Assembly (NCBI RefSeq): GCF_009663775.1
Contig: NZ_RDBR01000010.1
Span: 1 to 48,246 of the forward strand
Reading direction: 5' to 3'
DNA: 48,246 nucleotides
Origin: Lactobacillus sp. 0.1XD8-4
GTDB taxonomy: Bacteria > Bacillota > Bacilli > Lactobacillales > Lactobacillaceae
The notes beneath the pieces were generated by a model that did not search any database, was not told the origin of the DNA, and saw nothing but the letters and a program-made list of their open reading frames with translations. A program made the translations under genes and the position numbers. This document shows positions 9,321 to 18,587 of this stretch, piece by piece. Every line of letters begins with the position of its first letter. The stretch's first letter is position 1.

Positions 9321-10703
9321 ATGAATAATTCAGAAGTATACGTTGGATTAGATATTGGAACCACCTCGATCAAAGCACTGGTGTGTGAAAGTGTTAAGGG
9401 TCAGTTAAAAGTTATTGGTGTTGGTGTAGAACGATCGGCAGGATTGAACCGAGGAGTTATTGTCGACATTGATAAGACCGCCCAAGCAATTTCGGCGGCG
9501 GTAGCACAGGCCGAGGAAAAGTCCAACGTGGAAATTAAGAGTGTTGTAGTTGGCTTACCGGCGAACTACTTACAAATGCAACGGGTACATGGTATGATTA
9601 CAATTGCAACGAGAGGACAGTCCAGAGAGATTGTCAATCAAGATGTGATTGATGTAGCACGTGAAGCATTAACGCAAAGTATTCCGCCAGAGCGTGAAAT
9701 AATAGATTTAATCCCAACAGAATTTACCGTTGATGGCTTTTCTGGTATCAAAGATCCTCGGGGAATGGTCGGTGTTCGTTTAGAAATGAAAGCGACCCTT
9801 TACACGGGACCTAAGACCATTATTCATAACACAAAAAAAGCAGTTCAACAGGCCGGGTATGACATTAAGGATTTTGTTATTACCCCAATTGCTACAGACT
9901 TCAACCTTTTGAATGATGGTGAACAAGATTTTGGAACTGTTGTCGTTGATTTAGGTGGGGGCCAAACGACTACTAGCATCATCCATGATCATCAATTGAA
10001 ATATACATATGTTGATCCTGAAGGTGGAAAATATATTACCAAAGATATTTCCACTGTTATGAATACTTCGCTAAAAAATGCTGAGCAACTTAAGCTTAAC
10101 CATGGATATGCAATGGCATCATTAGCGGATGAAGAGGTGCAGGTAGACGTTGATGTTGTTGGTCAAAATGACCCCGTCCAATATTCAGAGCAGTATTTAT
10201 CAGAAGTAATTGAAGCACGGGTACGTCAAATCTTTGAACGTATTCAAAGTAAGCTACAAGCAATTCACGCGCCAGAATTACCAGGTGGTGTGGTATTAAT
10301 CGGTGGAGTCGCTGCTTTACCGGGAATTAAAGAACTTGCTGAACAGTATTTCACTGGTAGTATCAAGGTGAATGTTCCAGAGCAAATGGGAATTCGCCAT
10401 CCTCGGTATGCTGTTAGTTTGGCTTTAGGAATGTATGAAAATCAACTATCTGACATTGATCGTTTAATTAAGCAAACTGTCCAAAAAGTTGATACAATTA
10501 AGAGTCCGCACGAAGAAAAATCCCAAACAACTAGTACCAATACTGTTAATCAGGAATGGCCTGAAGAATCAGTTAAGCAGCGAGAACGGGCACAACGACA
10601 AGCCCAACAGCGGCTAGTTGCTGAAAAACCACAACAAAAGAAAAAGAAGCAAAGTGCATTTAGCAACCGATTTAAGAATATCTTTAATAATCTATTTGAC
10701 TAA
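9321..10703 (+). CDS. ftsA: Cell division protein FtsA
   Basis: A 460-residue actin-fold ATPase that tethers FtsZ filaments to the membrane. The phosphate-1 loop [12 protein letters not shown] is at residues 7-18, and the phosphate-2 loop [11 protein letters not shown] lies mid-protein, with [13 protein letters not shown] as the adenosine-site segment. The family 1C insertion domain is present between them. After a low-complexity Q/R/K-rich linker (about 385-445) the protein ends in an amphipathic helix ([13 protein letters not shown]), the membrane-targeting sequence. The ATG at 9321 follows TAGGAGGGT. ftsZ follows after 20 bases. Confidence 0.95.
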   Translation: MNNSEVYVGLDIGTTSIKALVCESVKGQLKVIGVGVERSAGLNRGVIVDIDKTAQAISAAVAQAEEKSNVEIKSVVVGLPANYLQMQRVHGMITIATRGQSREIVNQDVIDVAREALTQSIPPEREIIDLIPTEFTVDGFSGIKDPRGMVGVRLEMKATLYTGPKTIIHNTKKAVQQAGYDIKDFVITPIATDFNLLNDGEQDFGTVVVDLGGGQTTTSIIHDHQLKYTYVDPEGGKYITKDISTVMNTSLKNAEQLKLNHGYAMASLADEEVQVDVDVVGQNDPVQYSEQYLSEVIEARVRQIFERIQSKLQAIHAPELPGGVVLIGGVAALPGIKELAEQYFTGSIKVNVPEQMGIRHPRYAVSLALGMYENQLSDIDRLIKQTVQKVDTIKSPHEEKSQTTSTNTVNQEWPEESVKQRERAQRQAQQRLVAEKPQQKKKKQSAFSNRFKNIFNNLFD

Positions 10704-10723
10704 TTTTACGGAGGAATACTGCT

Positions 10724-11971
10724 ATGGATAATGAAACGATCACTACTGAAAACCAATTTGCGGAAGCACGAATCAAGGTAATTGGTGTCGGTGGTGGTGG
10801 CGGTAATGCCGTCAACCGAATGATTGCAGAAAAGGTGCAAGGGGTTGACTTTATCGTTGCCAATACTGATTTACAGGCACTAAATAATTCAGAAGCTGCA
10901 ACAAAAATTCGCCTTGGACCTAAATTAACAAAGGGGCTTGGCGCAGGATCTAACCCTGAAGTAGGAGAAAAAGCCGCTCAGGAAAGTGAAGAACAAATCA
11001 AAAAGGCACTTGAAGGGGCTGATATGGTCTTCATTACTGCTGGTATGGGTGGTGGTACCGGTACTGGTGCTGCACCAGTTGTTGCTAAGCTTGCTAAGGA
11101 CAGTGGCGCTTTAACAGTGGGTGTTGTTACTCGTCCATTCTCATTTGAAGGACCACGGCGTGCACGTTACGCTGCTGAGGGTCTTGAAAAGTTAAAGGCT
11201 AACGTTGATACTTTAATTATCGTTGCTAATAACCGTTTACTTGAGATGATTGATAAAAAGACACCGATGATGGAAGCTTTTAAGGAAGCTGATAATGTTC
11301 TTCGTCAAGGTGTCCAAGGTATTTCTGACTTGATTGTTACCCCTGGATACATCAACCTTGACTTTGCTGACATTAAGACATTAATGTCTAACCAGGGATC
11401 AGCTTTAATGGGTGTTGGTTCCTCAACTGGTGAGAACCGGGCTACCGAGGCAACAAAGAAGGCTATTTCTTCTCCATTGCTTGAAGTTTCAATTGACGGG
11501 GCACAACATGTTTTAATGGATATTACTGGTGGTAAGGACCTCTCAATGTTTGAAGCTCAAGAAGCATCTGATGTTATTAAACAAGCTGCTGGTACCAACG
11601 TTGATATTTCATTTGGTATGTCATTAAATGAATCATTAGGTGATGAAGTACGAGTTACTGTTATTGCAACTGGAATTGATAAGAAAAAGAAGATTCAACA
11701 ACAAAAACCAGCAGAAAATGATGCACCACGAGTAACGCGTCCAGTTCAACGGGAAGAACAGCCTATTGAACAACCTAAACAACGGGATCCTTTTGATGGC
11801 TGGAATGATCCGACAGCAGATTCCAGTAATCAATCACAAAATTCTGACAACGAGTTCTCACATGTTACTAAGCCAGAATTCAATGTATTTAACGATGATG
11901 CGGCTAATACGGATGACAATGATGATACTAACTTATCGACTCCACCGTTCTTCAAGAATCGTCGTAAGTAA
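10724..11971 (+). CDS. ftsZ: Cell division GTPase FtsZ
   Basis: A 415-residue tubulin homologue that forms the Z ring. The tubulin signature GGGTGTG is at residues 109-115; the T7-type loop segment lies in the [11 protein letters not shown] region. The globular GTPase part runs to about residue 320, followed by a charged, low-complexity linker (about 325-400) and a C-terminal conserved peptide ([10 protein letters not shown]) that binds SepF and FtsA. The codons are more regular than in neighbouring genes, as expected for an abundant protein. The ATG follows CGGAGGAA. Confidence 0.97.
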   Translation: MDNETITTENQFAEARIKVIGVGGGGGNAVNRMIAEKVQGVDFIVANTDLQALNNSEAATKIRLGPKLTKGLGAGSNPEVGEKAAQESEEQIKKALEGADMVFITAGMGGGTGTGAAPVVAKLAKDSGALTVGVVTRPFSFEGPRRARYAAEGLEKLKANVDTLIIVANNRLLEMIDKKTPMMEAFKEADNVLRQGVQGISDLIVTPGYINLDFADIKTLMSNQGSALMGVGSSTGENRATEATKKAISSPLLEVSIDGAQHVLMDITGGKDLSMFEAQEASDVIKQAAGTNVDISFGMSLNESLGDEVRVTVIATGIDKKKKIQQQKPAENDAPRVTRPVQREEQPIEQPKQRDPFDGWNDPTADSSNQSQNSDNEFSHVTKPEFNVFNDDAANTDDNDDTNLSTPPFFKNRRK

Positions 11972-11982
11972 ATAACTTAAGT

Positions 11983-12013
11983 AAAGGGTGGATCAATATA
12001 TCCGCCTTTTTGC
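11983..12013 (+). terminator. Imperfect hairpin between ftsZ and sepF
   Basis: AAAGG-G-TGGAT pairs with ATCCGCCTTT (one bulge, one G-U pair) around a short loop, followed by TTTTTG. It could terminate part of the ftsZ transcripts, leaving reduced read-through into sepF, since no promoter was recognised between it and sepF. Confidence 0.55.
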
Positions 12014-12045
12014 GTCTATGTAATTTAATTAAGGAGGCAATCACA

Positions 12046-12465
12046 ATGGCAGCAAACTTTCTAAAAAGCTTGTTTGGAGATGAAGATATTGATGAACAAG
12101 AAAACTATTATGAGTCAACTGATCAAAGCAATATAACTCCTACGAATTCTAATAATAAAATTGTGCCGATTAATAGCGGACGAGTAAACCAGCTGAGCCA
12201 AATTTCATTATATGAGCCACGATTATATGCTGATGTAAAACAAATCGCTTCGCAGTTACTTGATGGTCATGCCGTAATTGTTAATTTTACCCAAATGGAT
12301 TCTAGTGTTGCAGCGCGGCTTGTTGATTTCTTGAATGGTACTGTTTTCGCAATTGATGGCGAGATGAAACGTATTGGCAAGGAAATTTTCTTATGTACGC
12401 CTAAAAATTATGAAATATCAGGTAATTTAACAAGTAATTTAAAAAATGATGGTGACAAATTTTAG
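12046..12465 (+). CDS. sepF: Cell division protein SepF
   Basis: A 139-residue cytoplasmic protein. The N-terminal amphipathic segment ([11 protein letters not shown]) is the membrane-binding helix. A variable acidic and N/S/T-rich linker follows, and then the SepF domain (about 55-135) with the [20 protein letters not shown] segment. SepF binds the FtsZ C-terminal peptide and forms arcs at the septum. The ATG at 12046 follows AAGGAGG; upstream in-frame codons precede that site and overlap the terminator hairpin, so they were rejected. It opens the sepF, yggT, ylmH, divIVA series seen in many Firmicutes. Confidence 0.93.
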   Translation: MAANFLKSLFGDEDIDEQENYYESTDQSNITPTNSNNKIVPINSGRVNQLSQISLYEPRLYADVKQIASQLLDGHAVIVNFTQMDSSVAARLVDFLNGTVFAIDGEMKRIGKEIFLCTPKNYEISGNLTSNLKNDGDKF

Positions 12466-12483
12466 TCACTAAAAGGAGTTTAT

Positions 12484-12744
12484 ATGATCGCATTTTTATT
12501 GTGGGCTCTTTATCAATTGGTGGATGCTTATATTTTAGTAATCATCGTTTGGTGTATTATGTCGTGGTTTCCTAACGCGCGTAATTCACGTTTAGGCGAC
12601 ATTATTAATCGATTGGTAGAGCCATATATGCACTGGTTTGACTTTATTCCACCAATTGGAGGAATCAGCTTTGCTCCGATGGTCGCTATTTTAGTTTTAT
12701 ATTTTGTTCAAGCTGGTCTAGCACATATTTCAGCAATCCTTTAG
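12484..12744 (+). CDS. YggT family membrane protein
   Basis: An 86-residue protein with two hydrophobic segments (about 5-25 and 60-82) and, between them, the family region WCIMSWFPNARNSRLGDI followed by LVEPYMHWF. YggT/YlmG proteins are found next to sepF in Firmicutes and in plastids, where they are linked to nucleoid or membrane organisation; a precise function is not established. An AAAGGAG ribosome binding site precedes the ATG. It lies between sepF and the S4-domain gene. Confidence 0.88.
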   Translation: MIAFLLWALYQLVDAYILVIIVWCIMSWFPNARNSRLGDIINRLVEPYMHWFDFIPPIGGISFAPMVAILVLYFVQAGLAHISAIL

Positions 12745-12764
12745 TAATCTAAGCGAGGAATATT

Positions 12765-13550
12765 TTGAACGAGCATAATATTAAACAACATTTTCGCGCG
12801 GAGGAAGCTCCGCTTATTGATCAGGCAAATGATTGGATTGCTACTGCTGAAGGTCAATATCGGCCAATCTTAACTCCTTTTTTGAATCCGCGTGAACGTT
12901 TTATTGTCCAAACGATTGTTAATCGTAATAACAATGTTAAAATAAAAATGTATGGTGGTTGGCAAGGCGCAGAAATGCAACGAGTTTTAATTTATCCGCC
13001 TTATTATGAACCCTCTATAGATGATTTTGCCTTACAGGTTTTAGAGGTTAATTATCCTGCTAAATTTTCAGAACTTCATCATCGTCAAATTATGGGGACA
13101 TTGATTGGTGAAGGACTTGAACGTAGCGCATTCGGGGATATTTTAACTGATGGGCTACGGTGGCAAGTCATTGTGACTAAAACGATGGCTGAGTATTTAC
13201 GCAAAAACGTAGATCATGTGGGCCGAATAAAAGTTAAATGGCTGCCAGTTGCACCCGAAGCAGTAGTAGTACCGCTTGAAGAATGGACACCGCTAGTAAC
13301 AACTGTTTCTTCTTTGCGGTTAGATGTAGTTGTAGCAGCGGGGTTTAATTATTCACGGAACCGAGCAAAACAATTAATAGAGCATGGTCAAGTTCGATTA
13401 AATTGGGAGGAAGTAAATCGCCCAGATTATCAAGTTGTGGTACATGATTTGATTTCTGTTCGACATGGTGGCCGCCTGCGGATCGATATGACCAATGGAA
13501 AAACAAAAAAAGATAAAGAAAGAATTACCATTTCAATTGTAAATGCGTAA
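12765..13550 (+). CDS. ylmH: YlmH-type S4-domain RNA-binding protein
   Basis: A 261-residue protein with an N-terminal region of about 180 residues unique to YlmH and a C-terminal S4 RNA-binding domain (about 185-245) with LRLDVVVAAGFNYSRNRAKQ and a GQVRLNW segment. YlmH has been connected with ribosome rescue and binding of stalled 50S subunits in Bacillus, and sits in the division cluster by position. The start is TTG at 12765, with GCGAGGA 5 bases upstream; there is no better ATG. It lies 20 bases after the yggT-type gene and 21 before divIVA. Confidence 0.9.
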   Translation: MNEHNIKQHFRAEEAPLIDQANDWIATAEGQYRPILTPFLNPRERFIVQTIVNRNNNVKIKMYGGWQGAEMQRVLIYPPYYEPSIDDFALQVLEVNYPAKFSELHHRQIMGTLIGEGLERSAFGDILTDGLRWQVIVTKTMAEYLRKNVDHVGRIKVKWLPVAPEAVVVPLEEWTPLVTTVSSLRLDVVVAAGFNYSRNRAKQLIEHGQVRLNWEEVNRPDYQVVVHDLISVRHGGRLRIDMTNGKTKKDKERITISIVNA

Positions 13551-13571
13551 TTTGAATGGAGGAATTTACTC

Positions 13572-14324
13572 ATGAGTTTGACGGTTGATCAAATTAACAA
13601 TAAACAATTTAATACAAAGATGCGTGGTTACAATCCTGAAGAAGTTCAAGAATTTCTTCAAGAAGTTTCACAGACTGTTCAGCAATTAATAACCGAAAAT
13701 AATAATTTACAAGAACAAGTTCGGGCAAATGATAGTAAGATTAAATACTTTGCTGACTTAAAGGACTCTTTGAACAAGTCTATTTTAGTTGCCCAAGAAG
13801 CTGCTGATAAGGTAAAGAATAATGCTAAACGGGAAGCCGATATCATGATCCGTGAAGCGCAAAAGCAGGCTACTGATATTGTTTCTGAGGCTAATGATAA
13901 ATCTAATCAGGTTATTGAAGACGCAGCAAACTCAACTAAGAAGTTGACTAGTGAGACTAATGACCTTCGCAAGCAAACCCGAATCTTCCGTCAGCGTCTC
14001 CAAGTAATGCTTGAATCCCAATTAGAAGTAATTAAGAGCAACGAGTGGGACAAGCTTTTGGAAAATGATGATTTGAGTAAATATGATGAAATTGAAAAAA
14101 TTTTGGGAAGTCGTCTTGACAGCAGTTCTACAACCAGTGTAGAATCAACTGCAACAACTTCTAGTGAAGAACCAGTTGCTCAACCAGCACAACCTACTGC
14201 AACGACTACGGAGTCAACAGAACAACCAGTAGAAGATGCAGTAGCGGAACAACCAACTGATAATAGTAATGATGGTTCTAATTCACCTGAAACGGTTGTT
14301 GTCTTTCCAGATAGCAACAAGTAG
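13572..14324 (+). CDS. divIVA: Septum-site and polarity protein DivIVA
   Basis: A 250-residue cytoplasmic coiled-coil protein. The N-terminal lipid-binding domain (residues 1-60) carries the family segment FNTKMRGYNPEEVQEFL. A second long coiled coil follows (about 70-165). The tail (about 180-250) is low complexity, rich in T, S, E, P and Q, and probably disordered. DivIVA binds curved membrane at septa and poles and recruits other factors. The ATG follows GGAGGAA. It ends the division cluster; the next element is the ileS leader, the same neighbour seen in Bacillus. Confidence 0.93.
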   Translation: MSLTVDQINNKQFNTKMRGYNPEEVQEFLQEVSQTVQQLITENNNLQEQVRANDSKIKYFADLKDSLNKSILVAQEAADKVKNNAKREADIMIREAQKQATDIVSEANDKSNQVIEDAANSTKKLTSETNDLRKQTRIFRQRLQVMLESQLEVIKSNEWDKLLENDDLSKYDEIEKILGSRLDSSSTTSVESTATTSSEEPVAQPAQPTATTTESTEQPVEDAVAEQPTDNSNDGSNSPETVVVFPDSNK

Positions 14325-14351
14325 GACACTAGAAACGTATTTTAATAAAAT
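14323..14351 (+). promoter_or_regulatory. Putative ileS leader promoter
   Basis: AGGACA (14323-14328), a 17-base spacer and TAAAAT (14346-14351) stand just upstream of the T-box leader. The -35 overlaps the divIVA stop codon. Inferred from consensus. Confidence 0.5.
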
Positions 14352-14592
14352 CGCTGATAAGAAGTGGAATAGCTATAATAACACCAAAGCGAGTCAACAG
14401 ATGGTGAGAGGTTGATGATGTTTAGTTATTTCTGATCATCTTGGAGTACCTTATCTGATCGATCCAGTAGGATAAGGCGGGTCATTACCGTTAAAAATGA
14501 TTTGAGGAAACTTTAATATATTTAAAGTTTTGAATCCGGGTGGTACCGCGAAAAAGCTTCGTCCCAGTATAGGGGAGGAAGCTTTTTTATTA
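14352..14592 (+). promoter_or_regulatory. Isoleucine T-box leader of ileS
   Basis: The 300-base gap between divIVA and ileS is filled by a T-box riboswitch. The T-box consensus GGGTGGTACCGCG lies at about 14538-14550. Upstream is Stem I with the AGCGAG ... GGTGAGAG distal loop (about 14388-14410) and a candidate ATC isoleucine specifier at 14435-14437, followed by TTGGAGTACC. A perfect ATCATC leaves the exact specifier register open by three bases. The terminator arms are AAAAAGCTTC (14551-14560) and GGAAGCTTTTTT (about 14577-14588). Uncharged tRNA-Ile should stabilise the antiterminator and allow ileS transcription. Confidence 0.93.
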
Positions 14593-14627
14593 TTAAAATA
14601 CGAGAATTAATGAAAGGGGTAATTACA

Positions 14628-17423
14628 ATGCGTGTCAAAGATACATTAAACCTTGGCCGGACAAAATTTCCAATGCGTGGAAAATTACCGGTGACAGAAG
14701 CGCAACGGGAACAGCTATGGGAAGAAAATAAAGTTTACGAATTACGACAAAAATTGAATGAGGGTAAGCCAACCTTTGTCCTTCACGATGGTCCTCCATA
14801 TGCAAATGGGAATATTCACATTGGTCATGCGATGAATAAGATTTCAAAGGACTTTATTGTTCGCTATAAGTCAATGGCTGGTTTCCGAGCACCTTATGTT
14901 CCGGGATGGGATACTCACGGATTACCAATTGAACACCAATTAACAAAATCGGGCTATGATCGGAAAAAGATGAGTTTAACAGAATTCCATGACTTATGTC
15001 GCGAATACGCATTAAAGCAAGTTGATAAGCAGCGGACCGACTTTAAGCGTTTAGGTGTCAGTGGCGAATGGGATCATCCGTACCTTACTCTTGATAAAGA
15101 ATTCGAAGCAGCTCAGATTCGGGTATTTGGTGAGTTTGCAAAGAAGGGCCTGTTATACCAAGCTAAAAAGCCAGTATACTGGTCTTGGTCTTCTGAATCT
15201 GCCTTGGCAGAAGCTGAAGTTGAATACCATGATGTTGTTGCTAAGACCGCCTTCTTTGCCGAACAAGTTAAGGATGGTAAGGAACGTTTAGACAATAATA
15301 CATATATGGTTGTTTGGACTACTACTCCATGGACCGTGCCTGCTTCAGAAGCGGTGGCGGTCAATCCTAAATTTGATTATTCCGTTGTAAAGCCTGCCAA
15401 TGATGATCGGAAATTTGTTGTTGCAACAGATCTTCTTGAAAAGTTAGCTGAAAAACTTGGCTGGGAAGATTATGAAGTTGTTGATCACCTTGCTGGTCAA
15501 GAACTTGAAGGAATGACAACTCAGCACCCATACCTTGACCGTGACCTTTTAGTGGGATTAGCCGATTATGTTACAGCCGATGCGGGGACTGGTTTAGTCC
15601 ACACCGCTCCTGGTTATGGTGATGATGACTACAACTTTGGGAAGAAATATGATTTGCCAATTTTTGCCCCAATTAATGATCAAGGGGTATTAACGAAAGA
15701 AAACGGTGACGGCTTTGACGGTGTATTCTACCAAGATGCTGATGACGTTTCTCTTCAAAAGTTAGAAGAGAATAATGCTTTACTTCTTCAAGAACCGCTT
15801 CAACACAGTTATCCATTTGACTGGCGGACAAAGAAGCCAATTATTTTCCGTGCAACTGATCAATGGTTTGTTTCAATTGAAAAAATGCGACAAAACATTT
15901 TAGATGCGCTTGAAGATGTGAAGTACCATCCTGAATGGGGGAAGGTTCGTCTTCGTAACATGATTAAGGACCGTGGTGATTGGGTAATTTCCCGTCAACG
16001 GGTTTGGGGTGTACCGTTACCGGTGTTCTACGCTGAAGATGGCACGCCAATTATGGAAGAAGAAACAATTAACCACGTTGCTGACTTATTTGCAAAGTAC
16101 GGTTCGAATGTTTGGTTTGAACGGGATGCCAAGGACCTCTTGCCTGAAGGATATACTAATGAACATTCACCAAATGGTAAGTTCACTAAGGAAACTGACA
16201 TTATGGATGTTTGGTTTGATTCTGGTTCTTCACATCAAGGTGTCTTAGCGGAACGTGATTACCTAACGTATCCAGCCGACCTGTATCTTGAAGGATCTGA
16301 CCAATACCGTGGTTGGTTCAATTCTAGTTTGATCACAAGTGTTGTTTGTTCTGGTCATGCCCCATATAAGGAAATCGTTTCTCAAGGATTTACGCTTGAT
16401 AAGCGTGGCAACAAGATGAGCAAGTCCCAAGGAAATGTTATTGATCCTAACAAGGTTGTTCAACAAATGGGGGCAGAAATTATTCGCTTATGGGTAATGA
16501 GTGCTGATACTTCTGCTGATGTACGGGTTTCAATGGGAACTTTCCAACAGATCTCGGAAGCTTATCGGAAGTTGCGAAATACATTCCGCTTCTTGCTAGC
16601 TAATACTGCTGATTTTAATTCAGAAGAAGATACTGTGTCGTATGAAAAACTCCAATCAGTTGACAAATACATGTTGGTTAAACTCAATCATTTCTTAAAG
16701 AAGATGCGGGAAGACTTTGATAATTATGACTTCCTAAATGCTTACAAACTTTTAATCAACTTTGTTAACAATGACCTTTCTGCTTTCTACATGAATATTG
16801 CCAAGGATGTTCTTTACATTGAAGCAGAAAATTCTGAAGCTCGTCGTTCAATGCAAACGGTCTTCTATGATATCTTATTAACATTAGTTAAGTTGCTTAC
16901 CCCAATTCTTCCTCACACGACTGAAGAAGTTTGGAGTTACATGAATGAGCCAGAAGACTTTGTTCAACTAACAGAAATTCCAGATCCACGGTCTTTTGAC
17001 GGTGAAGAGGAATTATTGAGCAAGTGGGATGAATTTATGGAAATTCGGTCACACGTACTCAAGAGTCTTGAAGAAGCACGGAATGCAAAATTGATTGGTA
17101 AATCGCTTGAAGCTCAAGTCGACCTTTACTTAACGGCTAGTCAAAAGCAACTGCTTGATAGTCTTAATGAAAATGTTCAATTGCTACTCGGTGTTTCTGC
17201 TCTTCATGAACATTCGGCTGATGATGTTCCAGCTGATGCTGATCAATATAATGACGGTGTTGCTGTTAAGGTTACAACTGCAAAGGGCGAGACCTGTGCT
17301 CGTTGTCGAATGGTTAAAGAAGATGTTGGCAGCGATCCGGCTTATCCTGAACTATGTGCTCGGTGTGCAGCAATTGTTCGTGAAAACTTCCCTGAAACAG
17401 TTGATGAGGGCTTGGAAAACTAA
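14628..17423 (+). CDS. ileS: Isoleucyl-tRNA synthetase
   Basis: A 931-residue class Ia synthetase that charges tRNA-Ile and edits misactivated valine. HIGH is at residues 64-67 and KMSKS at 596-600; between them lies the CP1 editing domain with the [11 protein letters not shown] segment. Four zinc-binding cysteines near the C-terminus (C890, C893, C910, C913) are present. The ATG at 14628 follows GAAAGGGGT; the upstream ATG at 14610 precedes that site and was rejected. Controlled by the T-box leader just upstream. The length and zinc site fit the eubacterial IleS1 type, the mupirocin-sensitive form. Confidence 0.97.
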   Translation: MRVKDTLNLGRTKFPMRGKLPVTEAQREQLWEENKVYELRQKLNEGKPTFVLHDGPPYANGNIHIGHAMNKISKDFIVRYKSMAGFRAPYVPGWDTHGLPIEHQLTKSGYDRKKMSLTEFHDLCREYALKQVDKQRTDFKRLGVSGEWDHPYLTLDKEFEAAQIRVFGEFAKKGLLYQAKKPVYWSWSSESALAEAEVEYHDVVAKTAFFAEQVKDGKERLDNNTYMVVWTTTPWTVPASEAVAVNPKFDYSVVKPANDDRKFVVATDLLEKLAEKLGWEDYEVVDHLAGQELEGMTTQHPYLDRDLLVGLADYVTADAGTGLVHTAPGYGDDDYNFGKKYDLPIFAPINDQGVLTKENGDGFDGVFYQDADDVSLQKLEENNALLLQEPLQHSYPFDWRTKKPIIFRATDQWFVSIEKMRQNILDALEDVKYHPEWGKVRLRNMIKDRGDWVISRQRVWGVPLPVFYAEDGTPIMEEETINHVADLFAKYGSNVWFERDAKDLLPEGYTNEHSPNGKFTKETDIMDVWFDSGSSHQGVLAERDYLTYPADLYLEGSDQYRGWFNSSLITSVVCSGHAPYKEIVSQGFTLDKRGNKMSKSQGNVIDPNKVVQQMGAEIIRLWVMSADTSADVRVSMGTFQQISEAYRKLRNTFRFLLANTADFNSEEDTVSYEKLQSVDKYMLVKLNHFLKKMREDFDNYDFLNAYKLLINFVNNDLSAFYMNIAKDVLYIEAENSEARRSMQTVFYDILLTLVKLLTPILPHTTEEVWSYMNEPEDFVQLTEIPDPRSFDGEEELLSKWDEFMEIRSHVLKSLEEARNAKLIGKSLEAQVDLYLTASQKQLLDSLNENVQLLLGVSALHEHSADDVPADADQYNDGVAVKVTTAKGETCARCRMVKEDVGSDPAYPELCARCAAIVRENFPETVDEGLEN

Positions 17424-17460
17424 TAATATCTAAAAATTAGCGGTTTTCGTTAACCGGTAA

Positions 17461-17489
17461 ATGACAATTATTTTTAAGCGGTGTAAAAT
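17461..17489 (+). promoter_or_regulatory. Putative csp promoter
   Basis: ATGACA (17461-17466), a 17-base spacer and TAAAAT (17484-17489). The -10 is also the start of the inverted repeat that serves as the ileS terminator, so promoter and terminator share bases. Confidence 0.5.
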
Positions 17490-17524
17490 ACCAAGTGACG
17501 CTTGTTGCTTGGTATTTTATTTTG
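17484..17524 (+). terminator. 12-bp hairpin after ileS, over the csp promoter
   Basis: TAAAATACCAAG (17484-17495) and CTTGGTATTTTA (17508-17519) pair perfectly around a 12-base loop, followed by TTTT. Read from ileS it should act as a rho-independent terminator. It ends three bases before the csp ribosome binding site. Confidence 0.65.
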
Positions 17525-17536
17525 GAGTTGGTAGAA

Positions 17537-17740
17537 ATGCTCAAAGGAAAAGTAAAGAGTTTTGATGAACAAAAGGGATGGGGCTTTATTACCGTTCCCC
17601 ATGAAGGTGAGATTTTTGTTCATTATAGTGGAATCGAAGGAACGAGACATCGCATTCTTCATCCAGGTGAAGAAGTTTCGCTTGTGATTGTCCAGGGACA
17701 AAAGGGACCACAAGCAGCCCATGTACGGGTATTAAAATAA
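17537..17740 (+). CDS. Cold-shock domain protein
   Basis: A 67-residue single cold-shock domain. The RNP1-type motif KGWGFI and the RNP2-type motif EIFVHYS are both present. Such proteins bind single-stranded RNA and DNA and act as RNA chaperones. Compared with major CspA-like proteins, the RNP1 has tryptophan in the second aromatic position and the C-terminal half is more divergent (RHRILHPGEEVSLVI), so this is likely a variant rather than the main cold-shock protein. The ATG at 17537 follows TTGGAGTT; upstream in-frame codons lie in the inverted repeat and were rejected. Confidence 0.85.
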   Translation: MLKGKVKSFDEQKGWGFITVPHEGEIFVHYSGIEGTRHRILHPGEEVSLVIVQGQKGPQAAHVRVLK

Positions 17741-17761
17741 AGAAAAGAATGAGGAGATAAG

Positions 17762-18313
17762 ATGGATTTTGCAGAACGGCTAATAAGCAGCAAGACAGTT
17801 TTTCATGGACATTTGATTGACATTGAAGTCCAACAAGTTATGACGCCTACTGGTAAAAAGGCACAGCGGGAAATCGTCCACCATGCCCCAGCAATTGCAA
17901 TCTTGGCGCTTACGGATGATAACAAGATGATCCTTGAAAAGCAGTGGCGGGCCCCAATTGCAAATACAACTTTAGAAATTCCGGCAGGAAAGTTAGATCT
18001 ACGTGACGCTAATGATGCAGTTCATGCAGCCAAACGGGAATTGAATGAAGAAACACGATACGAAGCAACAAGTTTAAAGAAGATTTCTTCGTTTTATACA
18101 TCTATTGGGTGCATGGATGAGTATATGACCCTTTACTTAGCCACCGGTTTGAAACGAGTTACTCATGAATTACCCCAAGACCAAGATGAATGCTTAGCTT
18201 TACGTGAAGTTACTTTACCGAAAGCATTAGAGATGATTGATCTTGGTGAAATAGAAGATGCCAAGACAATTATGGCAATTTATTATTGGCAAGGAATGAA
18301 TAAACGTGGATAA
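17762..18313 (+). CDS. Nudix hydrolase, ADP-ribose pyrophosphatase type
   Basis: A 183-residue Nudix enzyme, probably hydrolysing ADP-ribose to AMP and ribose 5-phosphate. The Nudix box starts with AGKLDLRD and ends KRELNEETRY. The RExxEE metal-binding core is intact, but there are two extra residues between the first acidic residue and the REL segment, and the usual terminal glycine is arginine. The IEIPAGK-like lead and the TSIGCMDEYMTLYLA segment fit the ADP-ribose group. The ATG follows TGAGGAG. Its last codons overlap the next gene by eight bases. Confidence 0.85.
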   Translation: MDFAERLISSKTVFHGHLIDIEVQQVMTPTGKKAQREIVHHAPAIAILALTDDNKMILEKQWRAPIANTTLEIPAGKLDLRDANDAVHAAKRELNEETRYEATSLKKISSFYTSIGCMDEYMTLYLATGLKRVTHELPQDQDECLALREVTLPKALEMIDLGEIEDAKTIMAIYYWQGMNKRG

Positions 18314-18575
18314 TAGACAACCTCAAGATGGACAACAATCAAGAATGTCGCGGAGTCAATATCGCCAGCAGCAACGCGAAGCTGAACAACAACCGGTACA
18401 AGAACCGCGTCAAGAGTCTGCTCAGCCTTATAGTCGGGAGGCGGCTGCTAACCAACGGCATGAAGAAAGTGTTGTCGAAAAGACGAATCGCTTAAAAAGG
18501 CGCTTAAATATAACCATCATTGCCTTGGTTGCAGCAATTATTATTGTTTACCTAATACTATTTTATGTTGGATAA
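18306..18575 (+). CDS. Small tail-anchored protein, unrecognised
   Basis: An 89-residue protein whose first 60 residues are very rich in Q, R and E (MDNRQPQDGQQSRMSRSQ) and probably disordered. A basic KRRLN stretch then leads into one C-terminal membrane segment (about 68-88). The start is GTG at 18306, inside the end of the Nudix gene (8-base overlap), with AAGGAATG upstream. The overlap and the 12-base gap to mtnN suggest a single transcript. Function is not evident; orientation is probably N-in with almost nothing outside. Confidence 0.7.
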   Translation: MDNRQPQDGQQSRMSRSQYRQQQREAEQQPVQEPRQESAQPYSREAAANQRHEESVVEKTNRLKRRLNITIIALVAAIIIVYLILFYVG

Positions 18576-18587
18576 AGGAGAAAAATT

